From: Neospora caninum Liverpool
Lineage: Eukaryota > Apicomplexa > Conoidasida > Eucoccidiorida > Sarcocystidae
NCBI RefSeq assembly: GCF_000208865.1
Contig: NC_018395.1
Location: 2,263,920-2,327,919 of the forward strand
Length of the DNA: 64,000 bases
Reading direction: 5' to 3'
This document shows, one piece after another, positions 17,553 to 28,500 of the stretch. Below the pieces are notes generated by a model. It did not search any database, had not been told where the DNA came from, and saw only the letters and a program-made list of their open reading frames with translations. The translations under genes and the position numbers were made by a program. How positions within the stretch are numbered: the first letter of the stretch is position 1; each line of letters starts with the position of its first letter.

Positions 17553-20500
17553 TCACTGTCTCTGCTGCGGCAGCCTCTGCTGTTGTTGCTGGACCGCCGC
17601 CACTTGCTGCTGAAACCGAAGGCTCTGTTGCCCCTGATGATGAGCCGCAGCCGGCGGGCCCGTCGCCCCTCCGGGGCCCAGGGCCGCGGGCCCTCCCGGG
17701 AGACAGTGTGGGGCGGTTGGGCGCGATGCGCCCCCAAAAAACACCCCCGAGCTTTCTGTTCCACTCACCGCCCCGCCCGCCGGGAGGCCCACCGCCCCGC
17801 CCGCCGGGAGGCCCACCGCCCCGCCGGCACTTCGCGCCGTGGAGGCCGCGGCGGCTGCAGCCAGCAGGTGCTCCTGCTGCAGCCGCTGGAGGTGTTGTCT
17901 GTTCTCGAGGTTCGCAGAGACCAGAAAGGGAAGGCGCTCGCCTCCGGGCCCCCCCAGGGCGCCTGGCGCCACGCCCGCGGCCGCCGTCAGTCGCCCTCTG
18001 CCCGCCGCAAGCGAGGCCGCTGGTCCGTCCTCGCGCTCGCCCGCCTCGGGGCCGCTGGCTGGGTCCGCAGGCCCGCGAACCGCGGAGACTGCGGGAACGT
18101 GCCCAGCGGTGCCCTGCGGGGCCCGCAGGCCTTGGGCCTCGACGCCGTGCTGCAGCTGCAGCCCCTGTCGAATCTGCTGTTGAAAGTGGGCGAGCGCCTG
18201 TTTCGCTCGGAACGCCGAGAGGGTTTCCGACGCCGAGGCCGCCGAGAGGCCTGGCGAAAGCGAAGGCGACGAGGCAGAGAGGAGCCCGGCAGGCGCAGCG
18301 CCGGAGGCGGGCGCCGGCTCGGCCTCGCCCTCTCTGCCGACGGCTCCGACTCTGGGCGGCAGTCGCGAGGCGGAGAACAAGGCGCGCTGCTGGATCTGTC
18401 TCTGCAGCTCCTGCTGTCTCTGGAAGGCCGCGGCCGCTGCGGCCAGGCACGCCTGCTGTTGCGGATTCTGCGCCAGCCTCGCGAGGAGCGGACTGGACGA
18501 GAGGCCCACCGAACTCGCAGGCGCCCCGGCAGACGGGCCCGCGGCCGCGCCCGCGACGGGCCCCGGCACCCCACCGCGACTCGCTGCGGCAGCCAAGGCG
18601 CTCGCGACCAGCGCAGTCATTGCCTGGTGCGAGGAGGGCGACAAGGCTGACGAGCCCTGAGCGCGTCGCTGCTGGAGAACCAGGTTCAGTGCAGATGCAG
18701 CCGCGGGATTCAACAGCGGCGCATGCGGGCCCCCAGAGGACACGCCCACCACGCCTTGCTGCAAGAGGCCCGAAGGCGGCAGCGCCGCATCCGCTTGCTG
18801 GCCTGCCGCAGGCGACTGCGCAGGAGACGCCGGCGGTCCCGCGCCGTCTTTTCCTTGGGCAAGCAACTCAGGCGTCCGTCCACGACTCGCAGGCGCTCGG
18901 AATGGAGCCGCACCCCCAGGGGGGGAGCCCGGGGCCCCACGGGGCGCCCGCCCCCCTTGCGCGGTCACGGCTTCTGGCGGAGCCTGCATCGTCTCGCCCC
19001 TTCCTGCGCCGCTCCTCCCCCCGCGCGCGCCTCGGTCGTCTCCCCCTGGGCCTTGCCGTGGCCGCCGCTGGGGGCCGCCCCGCCGGGCCTGGGCCCCTGA
19101 GGCTGCTGCCGCGCCAGGCTTCCCCAGTCCCTCGCGAGGCGACGCGGGCACGGGCGCCGCTGGCGACGCAGGAGTCTCCGACGAAAGACACGAGGGGAGC
19201 AGAGGCGTCCCTGTGTCGGGTTTCCGAGGCTCACTGGGCCGTCCGACGCTCGCGGTGTCTTCGCCGCTGCTGAGGGAGTCGCTGGAACTGCTCGAGTCAG
19301 AGCTGTTGCTGGAGTCGGAGTCGCTGCTGTCGGAGCTGCTGTCGGAGCTGCTGTCCTCTCTCTGGGCGCCTCTTCGCTCCTCGAGGCCTCGCGCTCCAGG
19401 AACGCCCCGGCCGGGCCCCCGAGCCCCGTCGCGCGCAGCCAGCCTGCCTAGGTCCCCGTCCTTCTGCGACTGCAGCTTGTCGGCAACCAAAGACGCCTGG
19501 GCGGCCGCAGTGGTCGAGATGAGATCCGCAGCGACCGCCGCGAGACGAGCCGCGGCGCTCTCTCTTCCGCCGCGTCTTCCACTCCCAGGAGTCGCCAGGC
19601 GCCGTCTCCTCTTCCCGCCCTCCTCGTCGGACTCGCGCTTCACAGAGCCGTCCCCGTCGGCACCCGGCGCCCCGGTCGCATCCGCGGTCGGGTCTCTCTT
19701 TCTCCTTCGCCGGCCCTCTTCGTGTCCCAGGCTCCCTCCGCTCCCGGTCGAGAGGCGACCGCCTCGCGATCCGCGCCCGCCGCGTCCCGACGCCGCCGCG
19801 AGAGCCAGGGCCTCGAGAGACACCATGGGGCCCTCGCCGTCGCGGCCGGAGCCCAAGGCGCCCGCCAGAAGGCCGCACTCGCCAGACGCGAAGATAGACG
19901 GCGGAGACGGCGGCGGCTCCATGATGAAGGGAAGCGGCGCGTTCGTGAGGAGGGCGTGGTGCACGCGGGCCTCGAGCTCTGCGGTTTCCCGCAGGATCTT
20001 CTGCACGGCTTGGAACTGGGAACAAATGTCTTCAAATTCCAAGTCGGAAGGATCGAAGAAAAAGGAAGTCGAGACAGCCGACGGCGCTCGCTGCGTGTGA
20101 TCCCCCGCTGGCAGTCCCCCCGGCGGAGACACCCCGCCAGCCGCCTCCGCGGGCTGTCCCTCTTCGCCTGGCTTCTCGCCCGCCGCGTCGGACCTGTCTC
20201 CGGCCGGTCTCTCGGCCGCAGTCTCCGGGCCCGTCTCGCCCTTCTGGGATCCAGGGCCCTGGGCGTTCGCGGCGGCGTGTCGGCGCCGGAGCTTCTCAGC
20301 GAGCGGTCCGTACACGCCGTCGAGCTTCTTCTTCAGGTGCAATGCGAGGAGCCGGCCTGTCTCGACGCCGAACTGGTGGCACAGAAACGGCTTTAAAACC
20401 TGCAACGTGACTCCGGCCCTCCGGCTCGGCTTCCACCCCGCCTGCACGGCCTTCCCGTCCTGGGCGCCGTCGCTGTCTGCCTCGGCCTCCGGTTCGCTGA

Positions 20501-23500
20501 CCAACCACTCGACTCGCCACACGCCGCCTCGCGCCTTGTCCGCCCCCCGAGTCTGGACGAACCGGACGAGCGGCAGGCCCGTGCTGGTCGCCGGACCCTC
20601 GCGGATCTTCACGCGCCCCGTCGCCTCTGCCGCCCTGCGGTAGATCTCCGCCAGCCGCCTCGCCTCGTCAAAGCCGAACTTCTTCTCCTGGAAAGCCTTC
20701 ACCGCCACCTTGCCCGTCACCGCGTCGGTCCACCGGCACACCCACGCCCTCTCGCGCTTGCTGTAGTGGATCCCTTTCGAGGTTGTCAAACTCGCCACGT
20801 CCCCGCGCTTCCCGCCCGCGTCGTCCTTCCTGTCGGCCCCGTCCTCCCCCGGAGCGCCGCACGCGGCGTACTCCGCAGCGATCGCCTCAGCTGCCGCCGC
20901 GGCGTTGGCGGCGAGCGCTGCGCGGCGCTGGGCCGCCGCCTGCGCGTCCATCGTGGAGATTTCGACGTCTGCGAGGAAGTCCGAGACCTGCAGACACCGA
21001 ACGCCCTGAGCGGCTGCTACCTTCATCGCCGCAGCGCAAGCCTGCTCCGCTTCGCGGGAGCTCTCGTCGTCTTCGAAGGCGCCGGGAGAGGCGCCCACCG
21101 GCCTGCGCGCCCCAGAGCCGGACGGCGACCAGCCTCTCCGCGGGCGCGAGCCCAGCGCGGGCGAACCGGCGTCCCCGAGGCCCGGCGACAGGTGGGGCGA
21201 CGGAGACAGAGACGGGGTGCGGAGGCGGTGGCCGTCGCCGAGGTCGAGCGAACCGCCGGGCGAAGACACCTGGCGGTTTCGCGTTGTCTTTCGGAGGTGA
21301 GCCATGAGGAGCCGCGACAGATCGGGGTGCTCGAACACGTCTTCGAGCGGCGGCAGCGAGGCCTCGGCGACGCCCAGCTCGAGCTGAAGGTCGTGCGAGG
21401 CCTTGAGCGCCGCGGCACGGGACCGCTCCCACCCTAGCGCATTAACCGTGAACATTGCGACGGGTCTCGAGGCGATCGCTGCGATTTTCTCCGGAGCCGC
21501 CAGCTGCCCAGTCAGGCGTGGCGGCTTCTTTTCGCGAGCGGCAAACCCGTCGCCTTCCTCTGCCTTGACTTCCGGAACGTCGCCTACGGGTTCGCCCGCA
21601 GAGCCCTTTTCTGTCTCCTCGGTCTCCGTCCGCAGCTTCTTCAGCACCGCCTCCACGACGACCGCCGGCTGGAGCCGCCAGGCCAGGTGTCTCCTGTCGA
21701 AGGAGACTCCCAAGTGCACCGTCCCCTTGTCTGCATCCAGGTACTCGCGAACGAGTTCCGCCTCCATGCCTCTCTGAGCGGCCAAAGCACTGCGCCTGGC
21801 CGCCTCTACGCCGCCGAGGGCGACCGCCGAGAAGCTCTTCACGACCTTCTCCCCCCGCAGCGACAGCATTTCCACGTTCCACGCCTGCGCCTGCGCGTCG
21901 AAGACCACGTCGAACGAGGATGCGCCAGACGCGTGCGGAGACAGTTCGTCGTCCTGAAGCAAAGGATGTGGTCTCCGTTCTTCGTTGTCCTTCTCCCTCT
22001 TCGCCAGGACGCCGCCAGCTGCGCCTGCGCCCGACACCCGAGAGGGGGGGAGTAGGCGCGACACCCCATCGCCCTCGCAGCTGGAGGCGAGGCCCTCCTC
22101 TGCACCCTCTTCGCCCTCGTCTCTGAGTCCCAACGGGTACTGCGAGAGGCTCTGCGAGCCGTTGCCGCGGTCTCCTGGAGACGCCCCGCTCGCCTCCCCT
22201 GCCCCACACATGCTGCCGGCCTCGAGCGACGACGCGAGGCGACTCGTGGGTGATAAGTCCCCCTTTCCGGCGCCTCGGCCCCCTCCGCCCTTGCCTGGAG
22301 CCCACGCCTCCGCGCCTCCCGTCGCACGCCCCTGCGAAAGCTTCAAAAAGTGGTGAAGAGCGGAGGACGTCGTCCCCACGGCCCCACTGCCCGCGGCAGC
22401 CCCACTCCCCCGCTTGCCCGCCAGAGACGGCGAGTGCGAGTACGGCGTGTGGCGATGAGGCGGCAGAAGCCCCAAGTGCATGTCGCCCTTTTTCCCCGAG
22501 AGACTCGAGGCGGCCGCGCCGCCGCTCCTGTCTTTGCCGAGGCGCGAGCTTCCCGCAGCCACCATCATGAGGGCCTCCCTGCTTGCCGTCTCCTTCCGCT
22601 CCTGCTCCGTTCGCCAGAGCTTGAGCAGCTTCGTGCGGCGCCAGTGCTCGGCCATTGCGCGCGCCTGCGCAAAGCCGAAGCGCGAGACTGAGAAGCTGCG
22701 GGAGAGGAGACGGTCGGACCCGCCCACGCCCCAGGAAGCAACCCACTTGCCGCCGCCTCCAAACGAGAGACAGTAGGCGGACTGCTGGAGGAAGACGCTC
22801 CCCGGCACGCGCTTGTCGAGGTCCAGAATCCCCTTCAGATCGTGCTCCTCGAGATCCGCCTCACCCGGCAACAAGACCCCGCCCGCGCCCCGAGACAGGA
22901 ACGATGCGAGAGAAGCCGCACTCGCCGCGCCGGCGTGGCCTCCGGCCCCTGGGGAGGCGCGGCGCGAAGACGGCGAGGAAGCGCCTGCGCCTTCTTCCTC
23001 TGGGCGCCTCGCGTAGTAGATGGCGGCGGGCCCTCGCCCTTCTGCAGGCGAAATCCCCGAGGCCGTGGCGCCCGCCTGGTGCCCGCCAGAGCCCCCCGCG
23101 AATGCCTGGCCGTAGGGTGAGGCTCCACGGCCGCGCGACCGCGCGGAATACAAACGCGCAGCTTCCCGACCCTCGGCAGAAGCGCCAGTCCGCGGTACGT
23201 CGCCACCCATCACCTGAAGTTCCAAGGCCTTGGCGCGCATCGCCGTCTCCGCCTTCTCTCGCGCCACCGCCTCGCCGTACCTGGCGATTGGGTACGCCTT
23301 GAACACTGCGCGACCGCCGTTGTGCCGCCACCAGGCTTTCCACGCGTTTGTCGCCTCGTCGAACTTCACGCCCGCTTGCCAGGCCCCGCCGCGCTCCCCA
23401 GTCCCGGACTGGGACGGCGTCTCCTCGCCGCACGAGGACGGGACGCCCGGTGACAAGCCGTGGGCCCCAGCGGGGAACCCCTGTGGAGAAAGAGCGTTCG

Positions 23501-25580
23501 AGGCGACGCCCCCGCCGCCTGCGCGCCGCCCGAACCCGTCGCCAGAAGCTCCTGGCTTCCTCGCAAAGTGCCCATCCGAGAAGGTTCCTTCACATTCGTC
23601 CGGGCCTCCGCTGTCGGACCAGGAGAGCGCGACTTGCGCAGGCGAGCGGTGCGCGGGGCCTCCCGGGGCGGGCCCTGCCGCGGCGTGTGGGACCTCTGCG
23701 TGGGCGGAGGCGTCGCGATCAAAGATCACGGGGTTCTGGTCGCCCTCGGAAATAACCATTTCCAAACTCCGGTTCGTGTAGTTCTCCTGGCCCTGCGTCC
23801 CGAGCATCGCCTCGGACTGCTGGAGCCGGAACCGGATCGCGAGCTCGCGCGCCTTGTCCGGGCCGTACTTGCTGACCGCAAACGTCTTGCTGTACTTCTT
23901 GCCGCCAACCGACCAGCGACACTGCCAAGAGGCAGAGCCTGTCCCCCCGTTCCCGCCTTCCCGGTAGTACACGCCCTCCATGGGCGACGGCTCCGTCGCG
24001 CGGAAGTTCGCGCCGCCCCGCGGGCGCGCCTCAAAGCCTCGGTCGTGCGCGGTCGAGAGCCCCAGACCGCCGGCCCCCGCGACGTCGAGTACGCCCTTTG
24101 GTGGAGACCGCGCAGGCCGGTGCGCCGAAGAAACACCCGCTGCGGCTTCCATTCCGTCCTCGCCCTTTTCGCTCTCGTCGTTCGCGAACGCCTCGTCTGC
24201 GCCGTCACCTTCCGCGGAGGCTCCGGGCGCGTAGTGGGCAGCCGCGGCACCGACGCCCAGCCCGTGCGGCAGGCGCTGCTGGAGCTCCGACGCCTCCACG
24301 ACCGCGTCGCCAGACAGCAGTTTGTGTTGGCGGAAGCGGATCGCGAGAAGGCGCGCCTGCTCGTATCCAAAGTCGGCAGTTTTGAAGTACTTGTACCGGT
24401 GCTTGAAGTCGGTCCTGGTCACCCAGCTCGCCACCCAGGCGTTCCCGCTGCGGTTGAAGGAGATCCCCCCCACGAGCCGACGCAGCGCCTGCGGCGTCGA
24501 GCCTCCCGCAGGGCCCGCCGCGCCCGTCGCCGGCGAGGCGCTCTCGGGCGCCCCAGCCTCCTCGGCGAACTCGTCAGGAAAGCCCTCCTCGTCCGCGCCT
24601 GCATGCGCCATGCCTCCTCTCTGCGTCCGAGCCGCGCCAGAGCCTCCGCGGCCGAGGCCTCCGCGGACGCCTCCCCGGCCGCCCCGTGGATGCGAGGGCG
24701 CGGTCGTGCCCTGGCTGTCCCCAGTGGGAGACGCGCGTGCGGTTTTTCTGGGCGATACGAGGCCCGTGTCTTCGCCCTTCTTCCCCTTGGGCGAGAAGCC
24801 GCTGTGGGACTGCGAGGGCCTGGCCTCGGCGAGGGCCGAGAGCGAGAGAGACGGCTCGAAGTCGATGCAGGCGCCCGAGGTCGCCGCTGCCTGCGCCGCA
24901 GCAGCGGCAGAAGAGAGGCGCAGGGCGTCGAGCTCCGCGGTGATGTCGTTCACGTCATTCTGTGGGATTTCGCGAATGGCCTTTACCACGAGCGGGATCG
25001 GCGGCGGACAGGGCTGAGGAGGGAGACTGCGGATGATTTTGTCGAAGACGATCGTCAAGTAGATGTCGAGGAAGGACCGATCGGCAGCCTGCGAGATCTG
25101 CGCAAAGTGGAAGTAGAAGGAACGGAAGTTGTCCTTCTTCTTCCACTCCGGACAGCACAGCGAAAGAGCGTTCAAGATCGACAAACACGTGGACCGAGCC
25201 ACATTGAGTGTACTCCTCACGCTGGCCCTTCCATGGGGCGAGGAAGGCGCGTCCAGGCCGTCTTGCGGGCTCGTCTCTGGAGCTCCCGCCTCGCCCTCCG
25301 GCGCACCAACTGTCTCCGCGGGCGGGGCAGCCGCTTCGGGCAAGGCCGCGCCCTCCGTCAGGCTGCGCCTTTCAGATCGCGAAGCGTCGCCGGGCGGGGC
25401 GGTCTGTGTGGGGACAGTGGAGACGGGAGGGCCTACATTTTCGGACGCGGGCCCCGGAGGGTCGGACTGGCAACCCGGTTCGGCCTTGACGGCTGCGAGA
25501 CGCGGAGACGAACTTTCACACTTGGGTTGCGTCGAGGCTTGCGCGACGGGAGAAGACGGAGAGGAAGTCGGCACTTCCAT
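17553..25580 (-). CDS. AP2VIII-2: Large ApiAP2 factor with ACDC-like domain and about eight AP2-like domains
   Basis: A single open frame of 2675 residues runs from the ATG at 25580. About residues 123-210 resemble the ACDC domain, normally found with AP2 domains. Eight AP2/ERF-like units follow at about 370-422, 534-587, 735-786, 932-986, 1221-1275, 1289-1400, 1601-1651 and 1668-1752. Units 1, 2, 4 and 7 are clearest, each with a W-x-x-x-W type strand, a K/S-x-F strand and a helix like FGYEQARLLAIRFR. Units 6 and 8 carry long inserts and unit 5 is weak. The C-terminal third has basic clusters (about 1956-2005), an acidic Ser/Asp run (about 2077-2108) and Gln/Ala-rich helices. It is presumably a nuclear DNA-binding regulator. 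The name is recalled from the T. gondii neighbour of IMPDH and unverified. A consensus donor, GTGAGT on the minus strand from 17768, means the last 70 or so codons could instead be intron. The gene is convergent with IMPDH and divergent from the transporter. Confidence 0.9.
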   Translation of the reverse strand: MEVPTSSPSSPVAQASTQPKCESSSPRLAAVKAEPGCQSDPPGPASENVGPPVSTVPTQTAPPGDASRSERRSLTEGAALPEAAAPPAETVGAPEGEAGAPETSPQDGLDAPSSPHGRASVRSTLNVARSTCLSILNALSLCCPEWKKKDNFRSFYFHFAQISQAADRSFLDIYLTIVFDKIIRSLPPQPCPPPIPLVVKAIREIPQNDVNDITAELDALRLSSAAAAAQAAATSGACIDFEPSLSLSALAEARPSQSHSGFSPKGKKGEDTGLVSPRKTARASPTGDSQGTTAPSHPRGGRGGVRGGLGRGGSGAARTQRGGMAHAGADEEGFPDEFAEEAGAPESASPATGAAGPAGGSTPQALRRLVGGISFNRSGNAWVASWVTRTDFKHRYKYFKTADFGYEQARLLAIRFRQHKLLSGDAVVEASELQQRLPHGLGVGAAAAHYAPGASAEGDGADEAFANDESEKGEDGMEAAAGVSSAHRPARSPPKGVLDVAGAGGLGLSTAHDRGFEARPRGGANFRATEPSPMEGVYYREGGNGGTGSASWQCRWSVGGKKYSKTFAVSKYGPDKARELAIRFRLQQSEAMLGTQGQENYTNRSLEMVISEGDQNPVIFDRDASAHAEVPHAAAGPAPGGPAHRSPAQVALSWSDSGGPDECEGTFSDGHFARKPGASGDGFGRRAGGGGVASNALSPQGFPAGAHGLSPGVPSSCGEETPSQSGTGERGGAWQAGVKFDEATNAWKAWWRHNGGRAVFKAYPIARYGEAVAREKAETAMRAKALELQVMGGDVPRTGASAEGREAARLYSARSRGRGASPYGQAFAGGSGGHQAGATASGISPAEGRGPAAIYYARRPEEEGAGASSPSSRRASPGAGGHAGAASAASLASFLSRGAGGVLLPGEADLEEHDLKGILDLDKRVPGSVFLQQSAYCLSFGGGGKWVASWGVGGSDRLLSRSFSVSRFGFAQARAMAEHWRRTKLLKLWRTEQERKETASREALMMVAAGSSRLGKDRSGGAAASSLSGKKGDMHLGLLPPHRHTPYSHSPSLAGKRGSGAAAGSGAVGTTSSALHHFLKLSQGRATGGAEAWAPGKGGGGRGAGKGDLSPTSRLASSLEAGSMCGAGEASGASPGDRGNGSQSLSQYPLGLRDEGEEGAEEGLASSCEGDGVSRLLPPSRVSGAGAAGGVLAKREKDNEERRPHPLLQDDELSPHASGASSFDVVFDAQAQAWNVEMLSLRGEKVVKSFSAVALGGVEAARRSALAAQRGMEAELVREYLDADKGTVHLGVSFDRRHLAWRLQPAVVVEAVLKKLRTETEETEKGSAGEPVGDVPEVKAEEGDGFAAREKKPPRLTGQLAAPEKIAAIASRPVAMFTVNALGWERSRAAALKASHDLQLELGVAEASLPPLEDVFEHPDLSRLLMAHLRKTTRNRQVSSPGGSLDLGDGHRLRTPSLSPSPHLSPGLGDAGSPALGSRPRRGWSPSGSGARRPVGASPGAFEDDESSREAEQACAAAMKVAAAQGVRCLQVSDFLADVEISTMDAQAAAQRRAALAANAAAAAEAIAAEYAACGAPGEDGADRKDDAGGKRGDVASLTTSKGIHYSKRERAWVCRWTDAVTGKVAVKAFQEKKFGFDEARRLAEIYRRAAEATGRVKIREGPATSTGLPLVRFVQTRGADKARGGVWRVEWLVSEPEAEADSDGAQDGKAVQAGWKPSRRAGVTLQVLKPFLCHQFGVETGRLLALHLKKKLDGVYGPLAEKLRRRHAAANAQGPGSQKGETGPETAAERPAGDRSDAAGEKPGEEGQPAEAAGGVSPPGGLPAGDHTQRAPSAVSTSFFFDPSDLEFEDICSQFQAVQKILRETAELEARVHHALLTNAPLPFIMEPPPSPPSIFASGECGLLAGALGSGRDGEGPMVSLEALALAAASGRGGRGSRGGRLSTGSGGSLGHEEGRRRRKRDPTADATGAPGADGDGSVKRESDEEGGKRRRRLATPGSGRRGGRESAAARLAAVAADLISTTAAAQASLVADKLQSQKDGDLGRLAARDGARGPGRGVPGARGLEERRGAQREDSSSDSSSDSSDSDSSNSSDSSSSSDSLSSGEDTASVGRPSEPRKPDTGTPLLPSCLSSETPASPAAPVPASPREGLGKPGAAAASGAQARRGGPQRRPRQGPGGDDRGARGGRSGAGRGETMQAPPEAVTAQGGRAPRGAPGSPPGGAAPFRAPASRGRTPELLAQGKDGAGPPASPAQSPAAGQQADAALPPSGLLQQGVVGVSSGGPHAPLLNPAAASALNLVLQQRRAQGSSALSPSSHQAMTALVASALAAAASRGGVPGPVAGAAAGPSAGAPASSVGLSSSPLLARLAQNPQQQACLAAAAAAFQRQQELQRQIQQRALFSASRLPPRVGAVGREGEAEPAPASGAAPAGLLSASSPSLSPGLSAASASETLSAFRAKQALAHFQQQIRQGLQLQHGVEAQGLRAPQGTAGHVPAVSAVRGPADPASGPEAGEREDGPAASLAAGRGRLTAAAGVAPGALGGPGGERLPFLVSANLENRQHLQRLQQEHLLAAAAAASTARSAGGAVGLPAGGAVGLPAGGAVSGTESSGVFFGGASRPTAPHCLPGGPAALGPGGATGPPAAAHHQGQQSLRFQQQVAAVQQQQQRLPQQRQ
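17767..17826 (-). repeat. 24-base tandem repeat inside the AP2 coding region
   Basis: Two exact 24-base units (17767-17790 and 17791-17814) and a partial third encode GGAVGLPA repeats near the C-terminus. The unit length keeps the frame, so copy number can vary without breaking the protein. Confidence 0.85.
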
Positions 25581-28500
25581 CTCCTTGAGACGCACGAGAG
25601 AAGGAAGGCGCGGGAAGAGGGTCAGGCGGACGGAGCGGGACGCCGGTATGAGCTACGCTGAACTCCCAGATCGCGGAGACGGGGAACGAAAGAAATAAAC
25701 ACCGTTTTGTGCGCAGCTGGAAGGCCCGTCGAAAAATGCGAAACGTGGGACTTTCTCCCTTGTCGCTTCCCTTTGAAAGTGCCAAAGAAAGGAAACGATG
25801 AATCGGCTAAATAGAGGTAAAAACGCGTGTGCAGACTCGTCTTCGTTGTGGCGGCCGGCGGGGGAGTCTGGCTGCCCTTGATGCACGGCCACGTCGCCAC
25901 GCGAAGCGCTGCCTTCGGGCGCTTTTAGTCTCTCTGGGCGACCGAGGCCAGTCGACAGCCAATCCCGGTCTTTCTGTCGTCTGCTTCAGACGAAAGGGAC
26001 GGGGCGACGGTCAAGACCGAGAGCGCTCGAATCCCTCTTTCCCCTTCCAGCGGAAGGTGTCTGTACAGCGCGTGGAAGACGGGCACGAACGGGACGACGG
26101 ACCAAAAATAAGGTGAGGTTGACGCAGGGAAAAGAGAAAGAACAGACAGGAGACGGGCAGAGCGGCAGGCGCCGGAGACAGAGATGAGCGTAGCGACGGA
26201 GGCCCCAGGAACCGATGTGAACGGGGAAATGGATACCGAATGCTACGCGAGAAAAAGGGGGACTCGCGGGAGATGGGAGAATCGGGAAAGCGTTGAACGG
26301 AACACTCAAACACAAGACGCCAGCTGCGTCCTTTGGGGGGTGAAGCAAAAAAAACTTGTGAGGGCAGCCAGGCCCTCAGACTCTCTTCATCGTGGAAGGA
26401 ACGTCAAACACGGGACAGAATAACAGCCCGGAAAAGGTGGCGAGGCGACAGCACACACGAGAGCCAAAACGGCCGGCATTGCTGGTCCGACGCAAGCGAA
26501 GAAGGAAGACAACAAATTCATCCTTTAGGCATGGCAGCCAGCGTGTGTAGAAATCGAAAAAAAACTTGGACGAGAGTCACGGCGAGACATTGCGACTTAA
26601 TACAGACCGTCCATCCAGAGAGATTCTGGTAAATTCGTGAACAATCGAGGCGCATTACGGGGGGAAATCCGATCGCCGAAAACTGAGCAGCCTGCGAGCT
26701 CAAGAGACTCCGGTGCGGAGAACGAGATGTCGAAACACCTGGAAGAGACAGCTGTTCACATGCAAACCAAAGAGAACAAATTCGGCGACACAGGCGTAAT
26801 CGGGAGAAAAGTCCGGGGAAAGGCGGCTGAGAGAACGACGAAAGCCGTCCGGAAGATGGCAGGTCCGAAGACGGAGAGACGGGCCAGAGAGAGAAGTGAG
26901 ACAACAGTTTGGAGAAAAGAAGGACGCCGGCCAAAGAGAAAGACTGGGAGAAAAGCGAGAAACTGGAGGGTTTTGGACTGGAACGGTTTTGCTCAGAAAA
27001 AAAGGTCTTTCAGGGACAAGTTTTCCGAAGAGAGACAGAGAGATCAGCGGTCACAGAGGAGAGAGCCGGGCGAGCGAGAGAGCGAAAAAAAATAGGGGGA
27101 GAGCTTTATTTTCCGTGAAGAGGCATCCTCTCGACAGTCGGTTTTTGAGCAAGTTCCGCGCCCGAAGAGAAATTCGTACACGAGGGAAGACACTTTTTCG
27201 GCTTTTTTTTCAGAGGCCAGCAGAACAAAAGACGCCTTTGGACAAAAAACAGTTTCGCGTGGAAAGAGATGACAAGAAAACAATCGCACCTGAAAGTGTG
27301 AGAAGGCGTATCACCGCACGCCCCAATACTAGAGGGAGGGCACAGGCGCACAGCCCAACACAGCGGCGTCGCCCTCTTGTCAATTTTTTTCCTCTCTCTC
27401 TACACGAGAACCACATAGCACGACATCAAACGGGACCCACCGTGAGAAAAGAGAGAAACAGTGCGCGGGTAACCTCCCCTCTCTCCCCCTCCTTTGCGCT
27501 CAACTCGTGCCGAGAAGACAGTCACAACACACAGCGCGCCTGAAACGATGCCGCGCGTGGATGCGCGCACAACCAAGCCTCTCTCTTTTTCGCCCTCTCA
27601 AAATTTCGCCCCATATCTTCAGCAATCACTTCCTTGCTTCGACCCTAGCATGCACATTCTTTCTGCAGGAAACTGTGTCGGCGTTGCGCAACTGTCCTCT
27701 TCCCCGCTTTGTGTGTTCTTTGCAGTCCTTTGTGTGATGTGCGGTGCGGCGCATGTATCTGCACTAATGCATATCCATTCGGATCCCGTGCCAGAGTGGC
27801 AAAACCGTCGGTACTGGACCGAGAGAGCTCCACGATTCCCACGTCACTCGGAGGTGTGTCCGTTCACACAACTCCGGGCGTCTCACGTCATCCGGGCGCT
27901 GACTGGGGTGTGCAGTCTTTCCAGAAACACGCATCGCTGGCCGAAATGGCCGAGACGAGGTAGTCGCTGGAATTTCCTCTTGCGGGCACGTACATTCGGG
28001 AGCCGTGGGGAGTGCGGCTGAACGGCGTCCACGGCGCATTCCACGCGGGATAGTTTATTCTCCAGATCCAGAATTTAGCGAAAGTGACCAGTCGTGCAAA
28101 GCTGGCAACCAATGTGCATGCATTGGCGCTCTTTTGTAGTGCTTTTGCCGGCCATAAGAAACAGAAAGGCCTGCGTGTCTCTCCTTTCCGTATGCCTTTG
28201 TGCACGTTTCGGAACGGCGGACACGCCTGTGTGCGTTTGCCCAGCTTCTTTCACCCGCCATGTCATTGGTCACACCGTCTAGTTTCACGATTCAGCCGCA
28301 GTGAGACACGCAAATCGAGCGCCAGCGCGCACATGACGGAATCATTTTGTGGACCGTCAGAAAACAGCCGCCCATCTTTTATTATCAGCCCGTTCAGCTT
28401 AACGAGCTTGAGAGAAATAGGAGGAACGTGATTTGTCGATATCTGTAAAGACAGCTGGCCGGAAACGAGTGTGGACAACCACACACAGCTCGGAGGAAAC

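Noticed and set aside
17048..19273. 741-codon plus-strand frame antisense to the AP2 gene 3' part
   Set aside because: Rich in Pro/Arg/Ala with no domain; it mirrors the GC-rich codons of the AP2 frame on the other strand.
23460..25661. 733-codon plus-strand frame antisense to the AP2 domains
   Set aside because: Its residues are the complement of conserved AP2 units; high GC removes stop codons. No motif of its own.
26637..27543. Overlapping Lys/Arg/Glu-rich plus-strand frames upstream of the AP2 gene
   Set aside because: They arise from a purine-rich strand that is better read as the pyrimidine-rich AP2 leader on the minus strand.
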